Made by a program: the position numbers and the translations under genes. Under the pieces are notes generated by a model. The model was not told the origin of the DNA. It ran no database searches and saw only the letters and a list, made by a program, of their open reading frames with translations. Shown in pieces: positions 26,075 to 34,404 of a stretch of DNA of 34,404 nt. How positions within the stretch are numbered: position 1 is the first letter of the stretch; every line of letters starts with the position of its first letter. The stretch is from Hyphomonadaceae bacterium (GTDB lineage: Bacteria; Pseudomonadota; Alphaproteobacteria; Caulobacterales; Maricaulaceae): the NCBI GenBank assembly GCA_014324115.1, contig JACOMS010000011.1, positions 1-34,404 of the forward strand, written 5' to 3'.

Positions 26075-28284
<2,210 letters not shown>

Positions 28285-28321
28285 TTAACCGGCTGGAAAA
28301 TATATGTTTTTTAAGGTTTTA

Positions 28322-28927
28322 TCAGGGGAGGTTAATATCCACGGGCGCGAAACCGCGGCGATGAATCGGGCAGGGGCCGAGCCTGTTTAGTTGACTGCGG
28401 TGAAATGCAGTCGGATAGCCTTTGTGCCGGGCAAAGCCGTAACCCGGAAAACGCTCATCCGCTAATATCATCAACCGGTCGCGCGTCACCTTTGCAAGGA
28501 TGGAAGCCGCGGCAATGGACAGGCTCTTCGCGTCACCCTTGATAACGGTTTCGCTATGACACGGCAGATCAGGCGGTTGTCGGTTACCGTCGATCAAGGC
28601 GTGATCCGGTGTGATTGGCAGGGCCAGAACGGCCCGCCGCATGGCCGCAAGACTTGCGCCGAGAATGTTCATGCGGTCAATTTCCTCAGGTTCTGCAATG
28701 GCTACCCCGACCTGATGCGCGGATACAATATCCCCGTACAGGGACCGGCGCCGGGCTGCGCTGAGCACCTTGCTGTCATTTAGTCCGGATGGAATACAGT
28801 CAGGATTCAGTATGACCGCCGCCGCAACCACCGGGCCCGCCAACGGGCCGCGCCCCGCTTCATCCACGCCGCAGACGATTCCCTTTATCCGGCGTTCATG
28901 TTCAAGGTCGGGTGACAGAGAATTCAT
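28322..28927 (-). CDS. rnhB: Ribonuclease HII
   Basis: RNase HII cuts at ribonucleotides embedded in DNA and starts their excision. The 201-residue protein has the diagnostic Asp-Glu pair D22-E23 in CGVDEAGRGPLAGPV, a third carboxylate in HALIDGNRQP, the IKGDAKSLSIAAASILAKV block with its catalytic Asp, and the C-terminal YGFARHKGYPT. In alphaproteobacteria it commonly lies next to ccrM, as here, where it is the first gene of rnhB-ccrM. Its start region and upstream DNA are crowded with GANTC sites. Confidence 0.96.
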   Translation of the reverse strand: MNSLSPDLEHERRIKGIVCGVDEAGRGPLAGPVVAAAVILNPDCIPSGLNDSKVLSAARRRSLYGDIVSAHQVGVAIAEPEEIDRMNILGASLAAMRRAVLALPITPDHALIDGNRQPPDLPCHSETVIKGDAKSLSIAAASILAKVTRDRLMILADERFPGYGFARHKGYPTAFHRSQLNRLGPCPIHRRGFAPVDINLP

Positions 28928-29061
28928 ACTTGAATCGGCTTCCTGCCTGTAGTGTTAAGGGTGTGCATTGTCGCCACCCCGGAGTCTGTCAAGGGCTCGT
29001 AAAATTTGAATCAGGAGTGCATTGTGTCCAAATTTCGTTGCGGTGCAAGAGTTGGCGATTC
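28877..29061. promoter_or_regulatory. Cluster of GANTC (CcrM) sites at the rnhB-ccrM / glycosyltransferase divergent region
   Basis: Five GANTC sites lie within 185 bases: 28877 (GATTC), 28932 (GAATC), 28982 (GAGTC), 29008 (GAATC) and 29057 (GATTC), with a sixth at 28804. Spacings are 55, 50, 26 and 49. Chance predicts about one per 260 bases. They cover the 230-base region between rnhB and the divergent glycosyltransferase gene. In Caulobacter, GANTC sites in the ccrM leader make its transcription depend on the methylation state, so autoregulation is plausible. No CtrA full site was found. Confidence 0.55.
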
Positions 29062-29157
29062 GGTTCCGGCCGCGGTGGGCAACCGGGCCAGCATACCGGG
29101 TCGGATGCCCACCTTCGCAGCCGGTTTTTTCCTGCCTTTTTATCGGGAACGGTCATC

Positions 29158-29820
29158 ATGCCGGCGGTGATCATATCCGCATTGAATGCCCGGGACAGTC
29201 TGTCGGAACTTCTGCCGCAGGTCGCAGACGCAGCGGAGCGGCTGGTGATATCGGATGGCGGATCTGATGATGACACATTGGCCGTTTCACTGTCCCACGG
29301 GGCGGTTTTGGCTTTGGGCACAGCCGGTCGCGGTCGACAGTTGAGTCGCGGGGCCGCATGGTCAGCGGAATGTGACTGGTTGCTGTTTTTGCATTCCGAT
29401 AGCCGGTTGGTGGAAACCTGGCCTGAGGCGGTCAGCCGCCACATCAATACACATCCTGAAAAAGCCGCCTGTTTCGACCTGCGTTTTGACAGCCGACACT
29501 GGCAGGCCCGGATTGTTGAAGGGCTCGTGTGGGTACGGTCGCGCATCCTGGGCCTGCCTTACGGGGATCAGGGTCTTTTGATATCCAGAGCACTGTATGA
29601 CAGGATCGGCGGTTACGCGGATATGGATCTGTTCGAGGATGTGGATATTATCAGGCGCCTGGGGCGGCGGCGAATCCGGTCATTGCGCACACATATCATG
29701 ACATCAGCCGCCAAATATGAGCGCGACGGGTTTTTCAAACGGGGCTGGGCGAACCTCAAACTGTTGCGCCGCTATTGGAAAGGTGAGGACATCAGCTGCC
29801 TCATCAGGGATTACACATGA
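29158..29820 (+). CDS. Family 2 glycosyltransferase, TIGR04283-like
   Basis: The 220-residue product is a small GT-A glycosyltransferase. It has the nucleotide-binding LVISDGGSDDDTL, the DxD-like LHSDSRL motif, LPYGDQGLLISR and the EDVDIIRRLGRR block. These match, from memory, TIGR04283 ('transferase 2, rSAM/selenodomain-associated'), a family usually encoded beside its partner TIGR04282, as here. The ATG at 29158 gives the family start MPAVIISALN; frames further upstream are not homologous. The stop overlaps the next start (ATGA). In other genomes the pair goes with a radical SAM gene and is linked to arsenosugar or similar small-molecule glycosylation; no such gene is present here, so the substrate is unknown. 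Confidence 0.85.
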   Translation: MPAVIISALNARDSLSELLPQVADAAERLVISDGGSDDDTLAVSLSHGAVLALGTAGRGRQLSRGAAWSAECDWLLFLHSDSRLVETWPEAVSRHINTHPEKAACFDLRFDSRHWQARIVEGLVWVRSRILGLPYGDQGLLISRALYDRIGGYADMDLFEDVDIIRRLGRRRIRSLRTHIMTSAAKYERDGFFKRGWANLKLLRRYWKGEDISCLIRDYT

Positions 29821-30401
29821 TCCGGCCGACGCTTGTCATATTTGCCAGGGCTCCGATTATCGGCAAAGCCAAGACACGTCTGGCCGCCGACATCGGTATT
29901 GTTCATGCCAAAAGGCTCTATTGTGCCATGACGAGCCGCATCATCCGCAATGTCAGTGATCCGCGCTGGAATGTGGTCCTGGCTGTGACCCCGGCCCGCT
30001 ATATCGGACAGGTCAGGGGATGGGACGGACAAATGCAGACAGGGCAGGTCCGCGGCTCACTCTCTGCGCGGCTGGCACATATGTTTGCCTCCCGCAAGGG
30101 TCCCATGGGCGTGATTGGCACAGATGCGCCTCAGGTCAGGGCGTCAGACATTGCCCGCGGGTTCAGATTCCTGCGTTCCAACGCCGCCGTTTTCGGTCCG
30201 GCTGATGATGGCGGATTCTGGTTCATGGCGATGCGTGCCCCGGTAAAACCCTGTGTATTTGACAACGTCCGCTGGTCGTCAGGGCATACACTCAAGGATA
30301 TTCAGGCCAATATCAGAGGCTCGGTCGCCAGGCTTCGAACCCTGGTCGATGTGGATGACGGGCCTGCCTTGAGGCGGGTCAGGCAAAAATACCGTTTCTG
30401 A
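29817..30401 (+). CDS. TIGR04282-like DUF2064 nucleotidyltransferase/glycosyltransferase
   Basis: The 194-residue product resembles MobA/CofC-type nucleotidyltransferases. It has the N-terminal LVIFARAPIIGKAKTRLAADIG loop split by the family's Gly-Lys pattern, GTDAPQV (the metal-binding Asp) near residue 101, and GPADDGGFWFMA near 127-138. This fits the DUF2064/TIGR04282 family ('rSAM/selenodomain-associated transferase 1'). It overlaps the upstream TIGR04283-like gene by four bases, so the two are translationally coupled and probably work together. It is the last gene before the restriction locus. Confidence 0.85.
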   Translation: MIRPTLVIFARAPIIGKAKTRLAADIGIVHAKRLYCAMTSRIIRNVSDPRWNVVLAVTPARYIGQVRGWDGQMQTGQVRGSLSARLAHMFASRKGPMGVIGTDAPQVRASDIARGFRFLRSNAAVFGPADDGGFWFMAMRAPVKPCVFDNVRWSSGHTLKDIQANIRGSVARLRTLVDVDDGPALRRVRQKYRF

Positions 30402-30557
30402 CGCCCGGCGGATTTTATACAACCTGAAATCACCGCCTCCCGCTGATGACAGGATTGAGGGGTGATGCCAACTCTCGACAGAGGCCCCTCCCCCTGCTAG
30501 ATGTTGCGCAGTGCGGCTTTTTGACCGCCGGTTGTGACCTGTGGACATGACAGTAAC

Positions 30558-33527
30558 ATGAGAACAGAAAACGAAATCGAGCAGGAGCTTATCAAAAAAC
30601 TGATCGGCCTGAACTATTCCTATCGGGCCGACATTCGGGATCGGGAGGCTCTGGAAGCGAACTTCCGGGAGAAGTTTGAGGCCCTCAACCGCGTCAGACT
30701 GACCGACACCGAATTCGCCCGTCTGCTCAATTCCATCGTTACCCCGGATGTTTACGCCAACGCCGAAGCCTTGCGGAATATGGAGAATTTTGAGCGGGAG
30801 GACGGGACACCGCTGAAATATCAACTCGTCAATCTGGAGGACTGGTGCAAAAACAGCTTTGAAGTGGTCAACCAGCTTCGCATCAACACCCGCAGCAGCC
30901 ACCACCGTTATGATGTCATCGTGTTGATCAACGGGTTACCGCTCGTGCAGATTGAGCTGAAATCCCTTGAGGTTTCACCCCGACGGGCGATGGAACAGAT
31001 CATCAAATATCGCAACGATTCCGGAAACGGCTACGGGAACAGCCTGTTGTGCTTCATGCAGCTGTTCATCGTGAGCAATCGCGGCCAGACCTGGTATTTT
31101 GCCAACAACAATGATGCGCACTTCCGGTTTGACGTAAAAGAGCGGTTTCTGCCGGTCTACACATGGGCCACGCCGGACAACAGGAAAGTGGTGCACCTGA
31201 ACGCATTTGCGGATCAATTTCTTGCCAAGTGCCCGCTGGCGGAGATGATCAGCCGGTACATGGTCCTGATCTGGAATGAGCGCAAACTCATGATGATGCG
31301 CCCCTATCAGATCTACGCGGTTAAAGCCATGGTCGACTGTATCCGCGAAAACCGGGGAAACGGCTATATCTGGCACACGACGGGGTCGGGAAAGACGCTG
31401 ACCTCCTTCAAGGCGTCCACACTTCTGAAGGGTAATCCCGATATTGAAAAGTGCCTGTTCGTCGTCGACCGCAAGGACCTCGACCGGCAGACCCGGGAGG
31501 AATTCAACCGGTTTCAGCCCGGTTGTGTCGAGGAGAACACCAACACCCGGACCCTCGTGCAGCGTCTGCTCTCCCGTGATTACAGGGACAAGGTGATCGT
31601 CACCACCATTCAGAAACTCGGCCTGGCCCTGGCCGACAAAAAACAGCATCGCGAGCAGTTGCGATCGCTGCGCCATACACGTATCGTATTCATCTTTGAT
31701 GAATGTCACCGTTCCCAGTTCGGCGAGAACCACGAGGCCATTCGCGATTTTTTCCCCGAAGCCCGGCTGTTCGGGTTTACCGGGACCCCGATCTTTGACA
31801 AAAACGCCACCTCCCGGCGCATTGAAGGCGATCAGGCCCGCCTCGCCACCACCGCCGACATTTTCCAGAATCGGCTGCACGCCTACACCATCACCCACGC
31901 CATTGATGACGGCAATGTGCTGCAGTTTCACATCGATTATTTCAAACCCAAAGATACAGGGGCACCGGTCAAACCCGGCGAACCCCTAGCCCGGCAGGCC
32001 GCCGTCGAGGCCATTCTTGAAAAGCACGACGCGCTTACGAACCGGCGCAAGTTCAACGCCCTGATGGCCACGGCCTCGATTAACGATGCCATTGCATACT
32101 ACCGCCTGTTCAGGGAGGTTCAGGCCGAACGGGCCAGGACTTATGAAGAGTTTATCCCCCTCGGGATTGCCTGCGTCTTCTCGCCGCCTGCCGGGGGCGA
32201 CCGGGACGTTGCCCAGTTACAGGAGGACCTGCCGCAGGAAAAGGCCGACAACACCGTTGAGCCCGACCGCAAAAAAGCCGCCCTTGCAGACATAATCTCC
32301 GACTACAATGCCCGCTACGGCACCGGTCATGACCTGGCGGATTTTGATCTCTACTATCAGGACGTGCAGCAGCGCATAAAGAGCCAGAAATATCCCGATA
32401 CCGACCTGCCGCGCAAACAGAAGATCGACATTACCATTGTTGTGGACATGCTGCTCACCGGGTTTGACTCGCAGTATCTCAATACGCTCTATGTGGACAA
32501 GGCCCTCAAATATCACGGCCTCATCCAGGGGTTTTCGCGCACCAACCGGGTGCTTGACGGTTCCAAACCTTTCGGCAACATCCTCGACTTTCGCGCCCAG
32601 GGGGACGCCGTTGATGAGGCCATCGGGCTGTTCTCGGGTGAGGCGGACGCGAAAGGCGCCCGGGAAATCTGGCTGGTGGACCCGGCGCCCAAACTTATCG
32701 ACAGGCTGGAACAGGAAACCCGTCGGCTGAAGGACTTCATGACATCCCAGGGACTGGACGGCCGTCCCGAACGGGTGGCCGACCTCAAAGGTGATGAAGC
32801 CCGCGCCGCCTTCATCAACCGGTTCAGGGAGGTCCGCCGCCTGACCACCCGGCTCGATCAGTACACGGACCTCGACACCGGTGAGAAAGCGCAGATTGAA
32901 ACGCTCATGCCCCGCGACGACCTGCGCGCTTTTTCCGCCCAGTATATTGAGATGGCCACACGCCTGAAAAAACGGCGGTCCGGGACCGACAGTTCCGGTG
33001 ACACTATCGACAACCTGGAATTCGAGTTCGTGCTTTTTGACTCCGCGCTTATTGATTACGACTATATCATGAAGCTGGCGGCCCGCTTTTCCGAGGCCGG
33101 GCCGGAGAAGCGGAACATGACCCGGGAGGAGCTGATCGGCCTGATTTCCGGCAGCACGCGGCTGCTGGAAGAGCGTGACAGCATCAGGGACTTTATTTAC
33201 ACACTTGAGCCGGGCACGGGACGCAGCGAGACGGAAATCCGCGAAGACTATGTGCGTTTCAGGCATGACCGCCAAGTCGAAGAGACAGAGCACATCGCCG
33301 CGGAACACGGGCTTGCGGTCGAGGTCCTGCAGGACTTTATCGACGATATTCTGGGCGGTTATATTTTTGACGCCGCCGCCCTGACCGGGCTGTTCCGGCC
33401 CGGGGGGCTGGGCTGGAAGGCCCGCTTTGAGGCGGAGCAGGCGCTGATGCGGGATCTCATCCCGCTTTTGCACCGCCGGGCGGAAGGGCACGGGATTTCG
33501 GGGCTGGAAGCTTATGAAGAACGGTGA
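30558..33527 (+). CDS. hsdR: Type I restriction endonuclease subunit R
   Basis: HsdR is the motor and nuclease of a type I restriction system: it translocates unmethylated DNA and cleaves it at a distance. The 989-residue protein has the nuclease domain with Asp119 and Glu133-x-Lys135 (RYDV, then LVQIELK), followed by a superfamily 2 helicase with Walker A TTGSGKT at 274-280, DECH at 381-384 and FTGTP near 407-411. The helicase C-terminal lobe carries LLTGFDSQYLNTLYVDK and GFSRTNR. The arrangement resembles type IC enzymes such as EcoR124I. The ATG at 30558 is chosen; a GTG at 30534 lacks a ribosome site. The gene overlaps hsdS by 14 bases. hsdM is not in the window. Confidence 0.95.
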   Translation: MRTENEIEQELIKKLIGLNYSYRADIRDREALEANFREKFEALNRVRLTDTEFARLLNSIVTPDVYANAEALRNMENFEREDGTPLKYQLVNLEDWCKNSFEVVNQLRINTRSSHHRYDVIVLINGLPLVQIELKSLEVSPRRAMEQIIKYRNDSGNGYGNSLLCFMQLFIVSNRGQTWYFANNNDAHFRFDVKERFLPVYTWATPDNRKVVHLNAFADQFLAKCPLAEMISRYMVLIWNERKLMMMRPYQIYAVKAMVDCIRENRGNGYIWHTTGSGKTLTSFKASTLLKGNPDIEKCLFVVDRKDLDRQTREEFNRFQPGCVEENTNTRTLVQRLLSRDYRDKVIVTTIQKLGLALADKKQHREQLRSLRHTRIVFIFDECHRSQFGENHEAIRDFFPEARLFGFTGTPIFDKNATSRRIEGDQARLATTADIFQNRLHAYTITHAIDDGNVLQFHIDYFKPKDTGAPVKPGEPLARQAAVEAILEKHDALTNRRKFNALMATASINDAIAYYRLFREVQAERARTYEEFIPLGIACVFSPPAGGDRDVAQLQEDLPQEKADNTVEPDRKKAALADIISDYNARYGTGHDLADFDLYYQDVQQRIKSQKYPDTDLPRKQKIDITIVVDMLLTGFDSQYLNTLYVDKALKYHGLIQGFSRTNRVLDGSKPFGNILDFRAQGDAVDEAIGLFSGEADAKGAREIWLVDPAPKLIDRLEQETRRLKDFMTSQGLDGRPERVADLKGDEARAAFINRFREVRRLTTRLDQYTDLDTGEKAQIETLMPRDDLRAFSAQYIEMATRLKKRRSGTDSSGDTIDNLEFEFVLFDSALIDYDYIMKLAARFSEAGPEKRNMTREELIGLISGSTRLLEERDSIRDFIYTLEPGTGRSETEIREDYVRFRHDRQVEETEHIAAEHGLAVEVLQDFIDDILGGYIFDAAALTGLFRPGGLGWKARFEAEQALMRDLIPLLHRRAEGHGISGLEAYEER

Positions 33528-34404
33528 CGACAGGCCCGAAGGGCCGGTCCCGGCCTTGCGCTTTCCCGGGTTCCGGGACGCCCCGCCATGGGAAGTGAAG
33601 CGGTTGGGGGACCTCTGCAGGCCAAAACAGTGGAAAACGATTAGCGAGAAGGACCTGCTTCCGGAGGGCTATCCAGTCTTTGGAGCAAACGGCTTTATCG
33701 GGTTCTATTCCACCTTCAACCACTTGGAGGATACGGTTGTAATCGGGTGCCGTGGCAGTTGCGGTGAGGTATCGGTCGTTCCCGGCCCATCCTACATTAC
33801 TGGTAACGCAATGTGCCTGGATGATGTGCAAGAAGAAATTGTCCTCAAGCCTTTTCTCGCTGAGATAATTGGCTTTACTGGAACACAAAGGATCATCAGC
33901 GGATCAGCACAACCTCAGATCGTTCGAGGTCCGCTTTTGAACTTCAAAATCCCGCTCCCTTCGCTTCCGGAACAGGGCGAGATTGCCGATTGCCTCCAGA
34001 CGTGGGATGAGGCCATAGAAAAGACCGGGGACGAGATTAAGGCCCTGACCCGCCAGAAGCGCGGATTGATGCAGAAGCTGTTCCCGGCCCCGGGCGAGGT
34101 CACCCCGGCCCTGCGCTTTCCCGAGTTTCAGGATTCTCCGCCGTGGCAGGTGAAACGGCTGGGAAAGGTGGCAGACATCAAGCGTGGGGCTTCCCCCCGT
34201 CCTATATCATCGCCAATATGGTTCGACGATGAATCCGATATCGGATGGGTTAGAATATCAGATGTAACCGCCTCCGGGCGTGTCTTACTTAAAACAACAC
34301 AAAAATTGTCTCAGGAGGGCGTCAAGAAAAGCCGAATTGTTCCGCCGGGGCATATTATCATGAGTATCTGCGGGACCATTGGGAAACCTATCTGTACGGG
34401 TTTT
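33514..34404 (+). CDS. hsdS: Type I restriction specificity subunit S, 3' end outside window
   Basis: HsdS reads the DNA target with two target-recognition domains (TRD) joined by conserved helical spacers. The frame opens at ATG 33514 and has no stop to the window edge (297 codons). The first TRD follows PALRFPGFRDAPPWEVKRLG. The central conserved region is LPEQGEIADCLQTWDEAIEK plus a helix rich in Lys/Arg, ending QKRGLMQKLF. A second copy of the leading motif (PALRFPEFQDSPPWQVKRLG) begins TRD2, which is cut off by the edge. The start overlaps hsdR by 14 bases. The methylase gene hsdM is probably downstream. Confidence 0.93.
   Translation, partial: MKNGDDRPEGPVPALRFPGFRDAPPWEVKRLGDLCRPKQWKTISEKDLLPEGYPVFGANGFIGFYSTFNHLEDTVVIGCRGSCGEVSVVPGPSYITGNAMCLDDVQEEIVLKPFLAEIIGFTGTQRIISGSAQPQIVRGPLLNFKIPLPSLPEQGEIADCLQTWDEAIEKTGDEIKALTRQKRGLMQKLFPAPGEVTPALRFPEFQDSPPWQVKRLGKVADIKRGASPRPISSPIWFDDESDIGWVRISDVTASGRVLLKTTQKLSQEGVKKSRIVPPGHIIMSICGTIGKPICTGF
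33550..34162 (+). repeat. hsdS: Internal duplication in hsdS
   Basis: Copies at 33550-33607 and 34105-34162 (offset 555 bases, 185 codons) encode the segment ALRFPxFxDxPPWxVKRLG before each target-recognition domain. DNA identity between the copies is high, with changes mostly at third positions. Such repeats are known to allow recombination that swaps target-recognition domains between hsdS genes. Confidence 0.7.

Noticed and set aside
32217-33491. Minus-strand frame of 424 codons opposite hsdR
   Set aside because: GC-rich coding DNA produces long antisense frames; no motif seen and the hsdR frame is intact.

Overview
The window reads as ordinary chromosome of an alphaproteobacterium. The evidence is a CcrM-type GANTC adenine methyltransferase next to rnhB and mutY, an F0 ATP synthase operon (atpI-B-E-F'-F) kept apart from any F1 genes and carrying a b' subunit, a DciA-like DUF721 gene, and sulfoquinovosyl lipid genes arranged as in Rhodobacter (sqdB-D-C). 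Lineage below class is not settled; the mid-50s GC content by eye and the gene set would fit a marine, Hyphomonas-, Parvularcula- or Kordiimonas-like organism, but that is a guess.

Layout. 1-1417: C-terminal end of an unrecognised protein, a glutathione S-transferase, and a possible 40-residue cysteine protein. 1418-3247 (minus): secreted DUF885 metallopeptidase. 3319-5905: promoter and sdhC-sdhD-sdhA, without sdhB. 5973-9337: sulfolipid operon sqdB-sqdD-sqdC, sitting where sdhB is usually found. 9484-10901 (minus): ispH-rnhA. 11076-13455: small lipoprotein and argS. 13615-18324: sigma70-like promoter, tandem glycine riboswitch and glycine cleavage operon gcvT-H-PA-PB. 18359-20861 (minus): F0 ATP synthase operon. 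21067-26020 (minus): smc, a DsbA-like lipoprotein and DUF721/dciA. 26075-27127: mutY. 27124-28927 (minus): rnhB-ccrM. 29158-30401: two small glycosyltransferase or nucleotidyltransferase-like genes. 30558-34404: type I restriction genes hsdR and hsdS, the latter running off the end.

How it works together. Succinate dehydrogenase, F0 and glycine cleavage are central metabolism and respiration. The sqd genes make UDP-sulfoquinovose, transfer it, and finish the sulfolipid head group. smc, dciA, mutY, rnhA, rnhB and ccrM are replication, repair and chromosome genes, and the ccrM operon is preceded by an unusual crowd of its own GANTC target sites. The last 4 kb is a restriction system with a different base composition, probably acquired.

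I did not find a wholly new multi-gene system. The most interesting signals are the SdhD heme-ligand position occupied by Tyr, the GANTC cluster, the riboswitch with a visible competing stem at the gcvT start, the 40-residue cysteine ORF, and the domain-swap signature in hsdS.
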